Source of the DNA: a virus
Strand: one strand, 5' to 3'
IMG/VR virus record: IMGVR_UViG_3300033145_001595
Location: 38,929 to 102,928 of that record
Length of the DNA: 64,000 bases
This document shows, piece after piece, positions 1-8,883 of this stretch (position 1 is its first letter; every line of letters begins with the position of its first letter). A program made the translations under genes and the position numbers. The notes under the pieces were generated by a model, which saw only the letters and a program-made list of their open reading frames with translations, was not told where the DNA came from and made no database searches.

Positions 1-1
1 T

Positions 2-403
2 ATAAAAAAAGAATATACTATTGCCTTAACTGTTTTAGAAAAAGGTCGTGCAATGCCAGGACAAGGAGTAACTTCAATGTTTCGTTTTGGCATGGGATGT
101 GGTATATGGATAGGCATTCTAAGTGCTCTTAATATTCCTTTTATCGAAGTTGTACCTAGTGTATGGCATAAAACTATATGTGCAGGAATTAGTGGGGATG
201 CAAAAATAAAAGCATACCATGTAGCTTCAAACCGATTTCCAAATAACGATTTCACAAAATCAAATAGGGCTCGTACACCACATTCCGGGAAGGTTGATGC
301 TACTTGTATAGCTCTTTATGCAAAAAATGTATTTGGTTTTACAACAGAACTTGACGAAGCTTACCCACCAGAAGAAATAGTAAGAAGGGCAAAAAAATGT
401 TAA
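2..403 (+). CDS. RuvC-like Holliday junction resolvase (5' end outside window)
   Basis: The frame is open to the first base, so the gene begins upstream; the ATG at 53 is internal because the conserved stretch LEKGRAMPGQG starts before it. MPGQGVTSMFRFG is a hallmark of RuvC-family resolvases, which cut four-way DNA junctions with an RNase H-type active site. A late acidic residue is visible in GKVDATCIALYA; the N-terminal catalytic Asp is not in the window. It opens the rightward recombination and packaging block, where resolving branched DNA before packaging would make sense. The family call is fairly firm; the exact role is inferred. Confidence 0.85.
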   Translation: MKKEYTIALTVLEKGRAMPGQGVTSMFRFGMGCGIWIGILSALNIPFIEVVPSVWHKTICAGISGDAKIKAYHVASNRFPNNDFTKSNRARTPHSGKVDATCIALYAKNVFGFTTELDEAYPPEEIVRRAKKC

Positions 404-474
404 AAAGTGTAATCAAATATAACAATAATAATTGCAAAGTATCTATTACCGTAATTACTATTAAATATAAATAA
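397..474 (+). pseudogene. possible remnant of a duplicated sbcC-like 5' end
   Basis: A 25-codon frame overlaps the end of the RuvC-like gene. It begins MLKS, as does the intact SbcC-like gene at 1368, and continues with NCKVSITV, close to NCKVVITV at about residues 63-70 of that gene. The bases around both matches are also alike. It looks like a copy that lost everything between. The GC-rich radical SAM gene lies between this remnant and the intact copy. Chance similarity in AT-rich DNA is possible. Confidence 0.35.
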
Positions 475-484
475 GGAAATAAAT

Positions 485-1330
485 ATGTACACTTGGCGCA
501 AAGACATAGCATCATGGCGAATGGGGCGGGCGCTCTATCTGAGTGTGCCGTTCACGTGGTTGCTTACCAAGGCGCGACACATGGCCCAACAGCACAAGGG
601 GCCGGTATTCGCGGGCGGGCCAGCAGTGATGCTAATGCCGGACACCATGTGCGATGTGGCGGATATCGAAACCCCACCGCCCGTACCGCCGATTATCATG
701 CATAATCCGATGGCTACATTCACTACTAGAGGATGTCCGAACGCCTGTCCATTTTGTGCAGTACCAAAAATAGAGGGAAGTTTTCGTGAGTTACGCAACT
801 GGCCAGTACGACCCATTGTATGTGATAATAACTTACTATCGTCAAGCCGAGTACACTTCGATCGAGTGATTAATGCGCTAAAGACAATGCCGTGGGTAGA
901 CTTCAACCAGGGTTTGGACGCAAGGTTATTCAAGCCGCACCACGCCGACCGGCTGGCGGAACTGCGACACGTGAAGGTGCGGTTTGCGTTCGACCACAGA
1001 AGTACGGAGAACAAGGTGGCCGATGCGGTGGCCCTGACAAGACGGAAGGGCTTAAAGAATATTTCCATCTACTGTCTGATAGGGTTCCGGGACACGCCGG
1101 AGGATGCGCGTTACCGGCTGGAGAAGGTGAGGAGTTGGGGAATACGACCGAATCCGATGCGGTATCAACCACTGGATGCAATAAAAAAGAATAATTATGT
1201 AGCCCCTAATTGGACAGATTATGAATTATGTCGTATGATGCGATATTATAGTAGATTGTGTTGGTTAGAACATATTCCGTATAAGGACTATAAACACACC
1301 GTAACAAAAACATTACTATTTAACCCCTAA
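485..1330 (+). CDS. radical SAM protein
   Basis: The sequence shows a C-x3-C-x2-C iron-sulfur motif at residues 84-91 (TTRGCPNACPFC), followed by a TIM-barrel-like region with DFNQGLDARL and IYCLIGFRDTPEDA, as in MiaB/Elp3/B12-type radical SAM enzymes. Such enzymes cleave S-adenosylmethionine to make a 5'-deoxyadenosyl radical. The first 75 residues are too short for a complete cobalamin-binding domain. The start is supported by AAGGA seven bases upstream. The substrate cannot be read. About the first two thirds of the gene is clearly GC-richer than its neighbours, suggesting recent acquisition. Confidence 0.85.
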   Translation: MYTWRKDIASWRMGRALYLSVPFTWLLTKARHMAQQHKGPVFAGGPAVMLMPDTMCDVADIETPPPVPPIIMHNPMATFTTRGCPNACPFCAVPKIEGSFRELRNWPVRPIVCDNNLLSSSRVHFDRVINALKTMPWVDFNQGLDARLFKPHHADRLAELRHVKVRFAFDHRSTENKVADAVALTRRKGLKNISIYCLIGFRDTPEDARYRLEKVRSWGIRPNPMRYQPLDAIKKNNYVAPNWTDYELCRMMRYYSRLCWLEHIPYKDYKHTVTKTLLFNP

Positions 1331-1367
1331 TAAGATTAAATATGCAGAACAAAAGGAATACAAGAAA

Positions 1368-2426
1368 ATGTTAAAAAGTATACAATTAGAAAACTTTCAA
1401 GACCATGAACAAACGAATATAAAATTTGATCCAATGATAACTGTCATAACCGGAAATAGTAATTCCGGTAAGACTGCTATCATTCGTGGATTAGAGTGGG
1501 TTAGAACTAGCAGACCACGTGGTAATGCCATGATTAGGCATGGTAGTAATGGTAATTGTAAAGTAGTTATTACTGTAAGTGATGTTAATGAAGAACAAGT
1601 TACAAGAGTAAAAAGTAAAAAGATAAATAGGTTTATTGTTGGTAACACAACCCTTAATGCCGTTGGCGCAAATGTACCAAACGTTGTACAAGATATAATA
1701 AATCTTAATGATATAAACATACAACGACAGTTAAGTAGTCCATTTATGATTATGGATGCTCCTGGTCAAGTAGCAAAAATAATCAATAGTGCCATATCAC
1801 TTGATGACATGACAGCTTGCCAAAGAGAGGCATCCAAACGATTAAATAAAGCTACCACTACATTGGAACAAACAAAGAACCACGTAACAGACACAAAACA
1901 AGCAATTAAAGTTTTGTCCCCACAAGTAAAAAAAATGGCTTCATTGGTTGCAGCTTGTAAAAAGGCAAGAGTATCATTAAATAATGTAGCTGTTACAATA
2001 AAGAAGTTGCGAAGTAAAATAGAAGATGTTAAAAAAATTAAAAGCCTGCTCCAAGACATTAACATAGTTGCAATAACCGAAGTTATAGTTAAATGTGGAA
2101 TACTTGTAAGTAATCATGATATAGTAGAAAAATTACAAAGTAGGATAGAGGATGTTAAAAAAGCTAAGAAAAGAATTAGTAACATTAACGTAACCACAGT
2201 AATCGAAGTTCCGGCTAGATGTGAGACGCTTATAAACAGTCATGTTATGGTAAAAACTCTAATACGCCTTATACATGATGGTAAGCAAGCATTCCAAGCA
2301 GAAAAAGAAGCTGAACATACTTCTGTAAGAAAAATTTCAGACGTTGGACGTAAACTAAATGGAGCCATATGTCCAACCTGCAATAGAACTATAGACATAG
2401 ATACACTAGAACATATCTTAGAGTAA
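1368..2426 (+). CDS. SbcC/Rad50-like ATPase, N-terminal half
   Basis: The protein starts with the Rad50/SbcC N-terminal fold and a Walker A motif, GNSNSGKT (residues 29-36). Long helical stretches follow, and CPTC sits at 335-338, the place of a zinc hook. It then stops, so the signature motif, Walker B and H-loop are missing; they lie in the separate gene at 3744. Between the two halves are a Mre11-like nuclease and a small coiled-coil protein. Rad50-Mre11 complexes process DNA ends for recombination. The split is not a frameshift, because both parts have their own starts and other genes separate them. AAAGGA precedes the ATG. Confidence 0.85.
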   Translation: MLKSIQLENFQDHEQTNIKFDPMITVITGNSNSGKTAIIRGLEWVRTSRPRGNAMIRHGSNGNCKVVITVSDVNEEQVTRVKSKKINRFIVGNTTLNAVGANVPNVVQDIINLNDINIQRQLSSPFMIMDAPGQVAKIINSAISLDDMTACQREASKRLNKATTTLEQTKNHVTDTKQAIKVLSPQVKKMASLVAACKKARVSLNNVAVTIKKLRSKIEDVKKIKSLLQDINIVAITEVIVKCGILVSNHDIVEKLQSRIEDVKKAKKRISNINVTTVIEVPARCETLINSHVMVKTLIRLIHDGKQAFQAEKEAEHTSVRKISDVGRKLNGAICPTCNRTIDIDTLEHILE

Positions 2427-2473
2427 TCATTGTTGCACTACCTATGTGTGTAATACAGTAAAGAGAGGATACA

Positions 2474-3469
2474 ATGAAAATAGGAATACTAGGGGATGTT
2501 CATGCAAGAATGCGACCACCCGGTGGGCGGGTGGAAAAAGATTGGTTTAGTCTATTCAAAGCTAAGTTTAGTGAGGCAATGGGTATTTTTGAAGAAAATG
2601 ATTGTGGTGTAATTATACAACCTGGGGACTTATTTGATTCTCCTTCTCCCTCAAATGAAGTTACTCATTTCATTATTAAACTTATAAAACGAGCAAACTT
2701 ATTTGGTGGTCAAGAGTTTTTTACTGTACTCGGACAACATGATGTTCATTTCCATAATGTTGATTTTCCAAACAAAACCACTACTGGTATTCTAGAAGCA
2801 GCCGGATGTGTTACTATACTAAACAATAAACCTGTTTCTGCGCTTGCTCCTGAATTTTCCAATATACATTTCTATGGAGCATCCTGGGGAATAGACCCAC
2901 CAAAACTCAAACCGGGGGATACGGGTGGCGTAAACGTGTTAGTGGCTCATGCACACGTTGGGAATGTACCATTGTTTCCGGGACACGTACTTGCTACACC
3001 AAGTCAGTACGCAAGGAAAAATAAAGATTTTGATTTGATATGTCTTGGTGACTATCATTATCCGTACAACTCAACAGTCAAGTGGAGGGGTGTTAGCAGA
3101 GTACCACAAACCTTTGTAATCAATGCTGGTTGTATGTTTAGAATGCGCAATACAGAACGAGAACAAAAACATATACCGTCTGTTATTATATTTGATACTG
3201 ACACAGGAATAGCACACAAACATATTCTTGAATCAGCCCCGAAAGGAGACGTATTTGTGAGCACTGAAAATAATAACAATGTTTCTGACCATCCTGCATT
3301 AGATGAATTCATTGCAGGATTATCAAAGCACAATGACGATTTATTTGGAGATGGTAAGAATCCCTTGTCATTTCATGTTAGGTTGGAAACAATTTTAGAT
3401 AAAGAAAATGCAAGCAAAGAGGTAAGAGAAGAAGTATCAAAAATTCTAAAAGAGGTAGGAGCTAAATAA
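2474..3469 (+). CDS. SbcD/Mre11-like DNA repair nuclease
   Basis: This is a calcineurin-type metallophosphoesterase with motifs in order: GDVH (residues 7-10), GDLFD (51-55), GQHD (87-90, in place of the usual GNHD), VAHAH (157-161) and LGDYH (191-195). These bind the two catalytic metal ions of Mre11/SbcD nucleases. The length of 331 residues fits the family. It lies between the two SbcC halves, and its stop codon overlaps the next ATG by one base, so the set is probably co-translated and forms one end-processing complex. GAGAGG precedes the start. Confidence 0.9.
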   Translation: MKIGILGDVHARMRPPGGRVEKDWFSLFKAKFSEAMGIFEENDCGVIIQPGDLFDSPSPSNEVTHFIIKLIKRANLFGGQEFFTVLGQHDVHFHNVDFPNKTTTGILEAAGCVTILNNKPVSALAPEFSNIHFYGASWGIDPPKLKPGDTGGVNVLVAHAHVGNVPLFPGHVLATPSQYARKNKDFDLICLGDYHYPYNSTVKWRGVSRVPQTFVINAGCMFRMRNTEREQKHIPSVIIFDTDTGIAHKHILESAPKGDVFVSTENNNNVSDHPALDEFIAGLSKHNDDLFGDGKNPLSFHVRLETILDKENASKEVREEVSKILKEVGAK

Positions 3470-3738
3470 TGTATACGGTAAGACAAATAGAACAAATCAA
3501 AGAGGATGCTGCGGAAGCTATTAACTCTTACAACAGAGCCGTTGGCAGACATGAGGCTGCCGTAAAAAGTTTAGTAAGTTTCTTATCTGATAATAACATA
3601 GTAGACACTCCAACAGGTGAATTAAAGGAAGCAGAGGTCGCACTTGCTGTACTCACAGAGAAACTAGAGAAAGAAAGCAAAGCGTTTGAGGCACTTATCA
3701 AGGAAATAGATGAATTTAAAGAAACATTACCTGAGTAA
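3469..3738 (+). CDS. small coiled-coil protein in the split SbcCD operon
   Basis: This 89-residue protein is rich in Glu, Lys, Ala and Leu in a heptad-like pattern (for example ALAVLTEKLEKESKAFEALIKEI) and has no cysteines. Its start overlaps the stop of the Mre11-like gene by one base, and the C-terminal SbcC half begins five bases after its stop. Position and composition suggest a detached piece of the Rad50 coiled-coil arm or an accessory subunit. That is inference; I recognise no named family. Confidence 0.7.
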   Translation: MYTVRQIEQIKEDAAEAINSYNRAVGRHEAAVKSLVSFLSDNNIVDTPTGELKEAEVALAVLTEKLEKESKAFEALIKEIDEFKETLPE

Positions 3739-3743
3739 ATAAA

Positions 3744-4403
3744 ATGACCAACAACATACAAACCAAAAGAACTTTCTCTGAAATGTATAATTTTCTTGAT
3801 ACATTTGAAGATGACCTAAAAGAATCAAAAATAATGCTAAAATTGCTTAAAGAAAATTTAGGCAAAATGGAGGGTCAACTTACAAATCTTGAAAATACTG
3901 TAACCTATATCGAACAGGCGCGTGATTGCATCATGTTAGCAGTTGGTGCTACACAAACTGAAGTATGCGGTTTCATTGAAGATTTAGTAACTTTGGCTCT
4001 TCAATCTGTATTCGGACCTGAATATGGTTTCTGTTTAAAATTATCAGAAAAAAGAGGACAACTTGAAATAGAACCTATTATTCTATGGCAAAATGATAAG
4101 TTTTCACCAAGAACGGATGTTGGAGGGGGTGTAATAGATGTTGTTAGCTTTGCAATGCGTATTGTTTTATGGGCACTTACAAATAACAAAACAAATCCAA
4201 CATTTATATTAGACGAACCGTTCAAACATCTTAGTAGTGAATACGTGGAAGCAGCTTCCAGTATGCTTAGAAAGGTATCAAGTTTATTAAAAGTTCAAAT
4301 AATCATGGTAAGCCATAATACTATGTTGACTGCCGCCGCCGATATGCATTATGCTGTAACTCGTTCAGGAAAGGGTATAGCAACAGTAGAACGAAAAAAG
4401 TAG
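3744..4403 (+). CDS. SbcC/Rad50-like ATPase, C-terminal half
   Basis: The 219-residue protein supplies what the gene at 1368 lacks: a signature-like stretch DVGGGVIDVVSFA (125-137), a Walker B motif FILDEPF (154-160), a following D-loop region, and the H-loop MVSH (188-191). The first 80 residues are helical, as expected for the returning coiled coil. The usual SGGE of the signature is replaced by GGGV. Together with the N-terminal half it should rebuild one ABC-type ATPase head. The pairing is inferred from complementary motifs and gene order. Confidence 0.85.
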   Translation: MTNNIQTKRTFSEMYNFLDTFEDDLKESKIMLKLLKENLGKMEGQLTNLENTVTYIEQARDCIMLAVGATQTEVCGFIEDLVTLALQSVFGPEYGFCLKLSEKRGQLEIEPIILWQNDKFSPRTDVGGGVIDVVSFAMRIVLWALTNNKTNPTFILDEPFKHLSSEYVEAASSMLRKVSSLLKVQIIMVSHNTMLTAAADMHYAVTRSGKGIATVERKK

Positions 4404-4416
4404 AAAGTGTTATGTA

Positions 4417-5175
4417 ATGGCGGGTAAACGACGGAAAACTACGGGGAGTCCCAAAACCCCACCAAAATCCCCAAAGACTGGTAGTAGCCGGAGAGTTCCC
4501 ATCGCTCCCGGTTTAGAACAGTCTACTTCCGTCGAGCCCGCCCCATCTTTACAAGAACAAGAGCAAGAACAAAATGATGGTATTGTACAAGCCCTTTCTA
4601 ATTCATCAAACATTATTGAACCCCCTATTGGACCTGTTGACCCTAACGATCCACCTATAAAAATGCCAAAAACTTATTCAGCCGCTCGTATGTTAACAAT
4701 ACTTGAATCAATTGAAGGTGGACTAACATTAACTCATACATTAAGAGTACTAGGACTTACTAGAGTATTTGCATATTGGCGAGAAAAAACACCAAAATTT
4801 ATAGACGCTTTAATTGCTAGAGCAGAAAGTGTTTTTATAAAAACAAACATAGCTAGAATAAATAAAGCTGGTCAAAAATATTGGCAAGCAAATGCATGGT
4901 TACTTGAACGAAGATTCCCAAGTCAATTCTCACAGCAAAGAGGCGTCCCCGGAAAAGGTGGTGACAAGATAGGTCCAGTTAATATTGTATTTGTTTCCTC
5001 TGTTCCAAGACCCTATAAAACTATACAAAATCGTAGTAGACAATTTGGTGAACGTGGTAAAGGGCCAGAAGAGGTAGAAAATGAAAATAATGAGATTATG
5101 GAAATAATAGATGCTAACGCTAAAATAATAACTAATATTCCTAGACGTTCTTTACCAGAAGGTAATGAAGAATAA
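4417..5175 (+). CDS. terS: terminase small subunit (TerS-like)
   Basis: After a basic, proline-rich, disordered first 80 residues comes a helix-turn-helix-like region (LTIL to VFAYWREKTPKFID, about residues 90-127) and then YWQANAWLLERRFPSQF, a signature of TerS proteins of phages with this TerL type. TerS recognises viral DNA and recruits TerL for packaging. Its stop overlaps the terL start by one base. The C-terminal 60 residues are acidic and probably flexible. The assignment rests on the motif plus position directly before terL. Confidence 0.8.
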   Translation: MAGKRRKTTGSPKTPPKSPKTGSSRRVPIAPGLEQSTSVEPAPSLQEQEQEQNDGIVQALSNSSNIIEPPIGPVDPNDPPIKMPKTYSAARMLTILESIEGGLTLTHTLRVLGLTRVFAYWREKTPKFIDALIARAESVFIKTNIARINKAGQKYWQANAWLLERRFPSQFSQQRGVPGKGGDKIGPVNIVFVSSVPRPYKTIQNRSRQFGERGKGPEEVENENNEIMEIIDANAKIITNIPRRSLPEGNEE

Positions 5176-7667
5176 TGGCGCAAGAAATAGATGAATTTGA
5201 TATACAAGAAGCACCAGATGGGAAACTAATAGTAGACTTCGCATCTGCTTATACACCAAATCCCCGTCAAGCTATAGCCCATACAGCAGAGCCAAGATAC
5301 GTATTATTTGGTGGCGCTATGGGAGGGGGCAAGTTTGGTCCTCTTTCTAGCACCGTATTTACACCCTTTGGCCCCAAGAAAATGGGTAACATAAAAGTAG
5401 GAGATTTAGTTTCTTGCCCTGATGGAACAAATGCAAATGTAATAAAAATATGGCCGCAAGGAATACAACAACTTTACAAAGTAACTTTTTCTGATGGATC
5501 AAGTACACGAGTAGGCAGAGACCATCTTTGGACGTATAAAAAAGCAATGGGACGTTCTAAAATGAACTGCACATTACTTACGAAAGATAGAAAAATTTTA
5601 ATAGATCATGCCCAAACAAACACTACTGAATTTCTAATGGATCATCTTAACAGCCGACACGAACGTAAAACTCCTTACTGGCCTTTAATTCCAATGACAG
5701 AACCTGTTCAGTTTACACCGGGATACAGAAATAAAGAAGTCTCTGTACCTATCCATCCCTATGTATTAGGAGTTCTATTGGGTGATGGATGTATAACAAA
5801 TAAAAATTCATTAAATATAACAACAGGTGATACTGAAATTATAGAATTTATTCGTAATGATTGTCAGTACCAAGATATTAATACCTATACTTATCCTAAT
5901 ACTCCTACATCTTCCAATAAATATAGTATAAAATTTAATGGCAGAAGTAAGACTGTAATAGTTTGTGGATTAAAAAGACTTAATTTACTCGGCACCAAAT
6001 CTAATACCAAGTTCATTCCAGAAGCCTATATGCACGCTTCCCTTGAAGATAGGTGGGCATTAGTTAATGGAATGATGGATACGGATGGGTCGGCTTGGGA
6101 AAAAAATGGTCGTTGCACATGGTCGTCTGTTTCTAAAAAAATGGCCGATCAATTCCGTTGGGTACTAATGAGTCTTGGCTTCCGAGCTAACATAGTAGCA
6201 AGCGAAGGTTCCTACAAAAAGGACAATGGGGAAAAAGTTATTTGTAAGATGTCCTATGAACTTAATATTCAAGGACGCTACAAAGACAAACTATTCCGAC
6301 TACCAAGAAAAATAGCTAAAACAGACCAGCGTTATAATGGCAAGCACGTAGACGACAACCCAGTACTCCGTAGAATGGTAAGCATTGAACCGGACGGTAT
6401 GGAAGAGTGCCAGTGCATCACTATTAATCACCCCTATGGTCTGTACCTAACAGACGACTTTATCGTTACACACAACAGCGTCTGGCTGTGTGCAGAAAGC
6501 ATCCAATTATGCCTCGACTTCCCCGGTAATCGTGGATTTCTATGCAGGCACGAAAATATTACTTTTAGTAAAACAACATTATTAACTTTATTAGAAATTT
6601 TACCTACAAATGGTGTAACTAAACACGATAAAAAAGATCAGTACATAGAATTTGTAAATGGTAGTAGACTATATTATGGTGGATTGCGTCCTACTCAAAG
6701 TCAAAGACCATTAGATAGAATTAAAAGTTGGGATTTAGGTTTCTTTGGTATTGACGAAGCCTCTGAAACACAACGTGATTATTTCTTAATGTTGTGTACT
6801 CGTTTAAGACGCAAAGGTGTACCATCTACAGCATACAAAGGTTTATTAACAAGTAACCCTGAACCGGGATGGGTGAAGCAAGACTTTGTAGATCAACCAA
6901 TGGAAAATAGCATTTTCATTCCTGCATTGCCTAGAGACAACCCAAAGCTACCAGACGACTATGAGGACCAATTGAAGTCTGCCTTTGGTCAGACTAAGGG
7001 TTGGGTTGAACGTTACTTAGAGGGCGACTGGAACGCTCCTATGGGGCTAGCCGGGGAGTTCTACGTGTTCTCGTGGTCAATGATCCAACAAGCCGCACGA
7101 ATAGACTTAATGTCTACGTTAGAGCCTGTAGAAATGGGTATTGATGTTGCTCGTAGTGGTTCCGATAAAACTGTTATGTATTTAAGACGCGGACCAAATG
7201 CACAGTTATTAGTAGACGATCATATAACTGATACAATGGCAGTAGCAGAACTCGCAAAGTCGCTTATTGAGCGGTATAATCCTAGTGTAGTAAGGGTGGA
7301 TGCTATCGGTATAGGTGCTGGTGTTTACGATAGGCTTCATCAATTTTATCCTGAAGATGATCGTATTGTAGAATTTGTAGCTGGTAGTACTGCGGTTGAA
7401 AGTGAAAGATTTTTTAATGCTCGTAGTGAAATTGCTTGGTTAATTCGGGAACGGGCAGAACGTGGAGAAATTAGTATACCCGATGATCCAGAATTACATG
7501 GACAAATGACTGCACTGAGATATAAATTAAGAGCAGATAAAAAAATACAAATAGAAGGAAAAGAAGATATGAGAAAGAGGGGTATGCGTAGCCCCGATAA
7601 ATTTGATGCGTTATGTTTGACTTTTGGTGGTGGGAAACAGGGTGAACTTTTTATAGCATTTGGGTGA
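5175..7667 (+). CDS. terL: terminase large subunit with intein in Walker A
   Basis: This is the packaging ATPase and nuclease. Without the 381-residue intein it would be 449 residues, normal for TerL. The Walker A motif GGAMGGGK is broken after Lys53 and continues with Ser435. Walker B is FFGIDEA. The nuclease acids are visible in MGIDVARSGSDKT, VRVDAIGIG and SPDKFDALC. The host protein cannot bind ATP until the intein is removed, so splicing is needed for packaging. The gene overlaps terS by one base. Confidence 0.95.
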   Translation: MAQEIDEFDIQEAPDGKLIVDFASAYTPNPRQAIAHTAEPRYVLFGGAMGGGKFGPLSSTVFTPFGPKKMGNIKVGDLVSCPDGTNANVIKIWPQGIQQLYKVTFSDGSSTRVGRDHLWTYKKAMGRSKMNCTLLTKDRKILIDHAQTNTTEFLMDHLNSRHERKTPYWPLIPMTEPVQFTPGYRNKEVSVPIHPYVLGVLLGDGCITNKNSLNITTGDTEIIEFIRNDCQYQDINTYTYPNTPTSSNKYSIKFNGRSKTVIVCGLKRLNLLGTKSNTKFIPEAYMHASLEDRWALVNGMMDTDGSAWEKNGRCTWSSVSKKMADQFRWVLMSLGFRANIVASEGSYKKDNGEKVICKMSYELNIQGRYKDKLFRLPRKIAKTDQRYNGKHVDDNPVLRRMVSIEPDGMEECQCITINHPYGLYLTDDFIVTHNSVWLCAESIQLCLDFPGNRGFLCRHENITFSKTTLLTLLEILPTNGVTKHDKKDQYIEFVNGSRLYYGGLRPTQSQRPLDRIKSWDLGFFGIDEASETQRDYFLMLCTRLRRKGVPSTAYKGLLTSNPEPGWVKQDFVDQPMENSIFIPALPRDNPKLPDDYEDQLKSAFGQTKGWVERYLEGDWNAPMGLAGEFYVFSWSMIQQAARIDLMSTLEPVEMGIDVARSGSDKTVMYLRRGPNAQLLVDDHITDTMAVAELAKSLIERYNPSVVRVDAIGIGAGVYDRLHQFYPEDDRIVEFVAGSTAVESERFFNARSEIAWLIRERAERGEISIPDDPELHGQMTALRYKLRADKKIQIEGKEDMRKRGMRSPDKFDALCLTFGGGKQGELFIAFG
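5334..6476 (+). mobile_element. TerL intein with LAGLIDADG endonuclease; class 3 signature
   Basis: The intein covers 381 codons. Its first residue is Phe (codon TTT), not Cys or Ser, so standard class 1 splicing is not possible. It has the three residues that define class 3 inteins: Trp66 two residues after the block B His64 (DHLWT), Cys361 at the fourth position of block F (ECQCITI), and Thr379 before the C-terminal His380-Asn381. The residue after it is Ser. Two LAGLIDADG helices (VLGVLLGDGC at 144-153, LVNGMMDTDG at 243-252) indicate a homing endonuclease domain. Known biochemistry of class 3 inteins supports Cys361 as first nucleophile; activity here is inferred. Confidence 0.9.
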
Positions 7668-8539
7668 TAAAAATGCCTATGCCAAATATCTATAAAGATA
7701 ATATAAAATACAATTATGATGTAAATGCTATAGTTGATATGTACAATGAAATTGAACGTATTGTACAAATGAATAGTAATCTATTATTAGATGCTACAGG
7801 AATAGCAGGTTTATGTGAGATAATAAAAAAATGTTATCCACAACTTTCAACAAATGCAGTAATGAACCTTATTGAAATATATAGTGTAGCTTATTATGAT
7901 GAAGAATATCTTACAGCAGAGGAACCAAATGAAATTACCTACATAGACACCAAAGCGAAAGAACTAAAGTGGAATACTGAATACTTAAAAAAAAGTCAAA
8001 TTGCCATAAATAACTGGCTTGGTGAAACGAAAAAGGAAAGAATCTTTGACCCCAAAAAAATAGAAAAAGCATTCAAAATTCCACCACTAAACACTATATC
8101 AAATGTTCCTAGACCAGAAAGTTTTCCAACTGATACGTACGAGGCACTTAATACCCCAAAAGCGCAAGAGGCCCTAAATGAACTATTAACAAACGCCGCA
8201 AAACGTAAACGAACCCCCGGTATGGCCACGGAAAGAAAAAAGGTGGATAAAGGCACAGATGTAGAAATTACAGAACAATACTTAGCATCTATAATGCGAG
8301 ATATGTCTTGTGTGGTAAAAATAGATGGTACAGTTTATTATGGAATGATAACACAATACACTGTTGACCAACCAACCGGGGGGGTGCTTGAATATACAAT
8401 AGAATTTGTTGTTATGGATATAACTACTACAATGGATAATAATAAAACACCAACAATAGAAATGGCAGAGCCAAAAAAGTTTATAACAGGTTTTGATAAA
8501 AGACTAAGCAATCTAGAACTGGAGATAGATGATGTCTAA
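7664..8539 (+). CDS. hypothetical protein after terL
   Basis: I recognise no family. The C-terminal third (about residues 200-260) alternates short beta-like runs, such as CVVKIDGTVYYGMITQYTV, and the middle has a basic stretch around KRKRTPG. The start is uncertain: GTG at 7664 overlaps the terL stop, while ATGs follow at 7673 and 7679. It overlaps the next gene by 11 bases, so it is part of the same rightward unit. Confidence 0.7.
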   Translation: MIKMPMPNIYKDNIKYNYDVNAIVDMYNEIERIVQMNSNLLLDATGIAGLCEIIKKCYPQLSTNAVMNLIEIYSVAYYDEEYLTAEEPNEITYIDTKAKELKWNTEYLKKSQIAINNWLGETKKERIFDPKKIEKAFKIPPLNTISNVPRPESFPTDTYEALNTPKAQEALNELLTNAAKRKRTPGMATERKKVDKGTDVEITEQYLASIMRDMSCVVKIDGTVYYGMITQYTVDQPTGGVLEYTIEFVVMDITTTMDNNKTPTIEMAEPKKFITGFDKRLSNLELEIDDV

Positions 8540-8864
8540 TACAGATGCAAAAGTTTTAAATATGAAACTTATAGCAGAAATGCTTCCAGATAACAGAGCT
8601 TTAGTAAATATAGGTTCTGACGAAGTTCTTCCTCTCATGATATTTAAAACAAAATTTGAAACAGATCGCCCAACTCGTATGACACAAACTATGAATGATC
8701 CCATAGGTACACCAATATATGAATCGTCAACTAATAAAATTACAATAAGATGTGTACAAATTACTAATAATAATATAACCATCAAACAACCAAAAAAAGA
8801 ACTCCAAAAAAAGGCATCAACTTTACAATATGAACAAATGTTTGATAATTTAGAAATAGAATAA
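8529..8864 (+). CDS. hypothetical protein
   Basis: This is a 111-residue soluble protein with no motif I recognise. Tandem ATG codons at 8529 and 8532 could both serve as start. It overlaps the end of the preceding gene and is followed 19 bases later by the next one, with AGAAAGGA before that start. Its position suggests a role near packaging or nearby functions, but nothing in the sequence shows one. Confidence 0.65.
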   Translation: MMSNTDAKVLNMKLIAEMLPDNRALVNIGSDEVLPLMIFKTKFETDRPTRMTQTMNDPIGTPIYESSTNKITIRCVQITNNNITIKQPKKELQKKASTLQYEQMFDNLEIE

Positions 8865-8883
8865 ACCAGTAGAAAGGACAAAA

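Noticed and set aside
535-1068. Minus-strand 177-codon frame over the radical SAM gene
   Set aside because: It is antisense in a GC-rich gene, where long chance frames are common; the plus strand has the motifs and leader.
5334-5336. Dead class 1 intein from a Cys-to-Phe change
   Set aside because: The complete Trp-Cys-Thr set of class 3 inteins explains the missing first nucleophile, and a dead intein would inactivate TerL.
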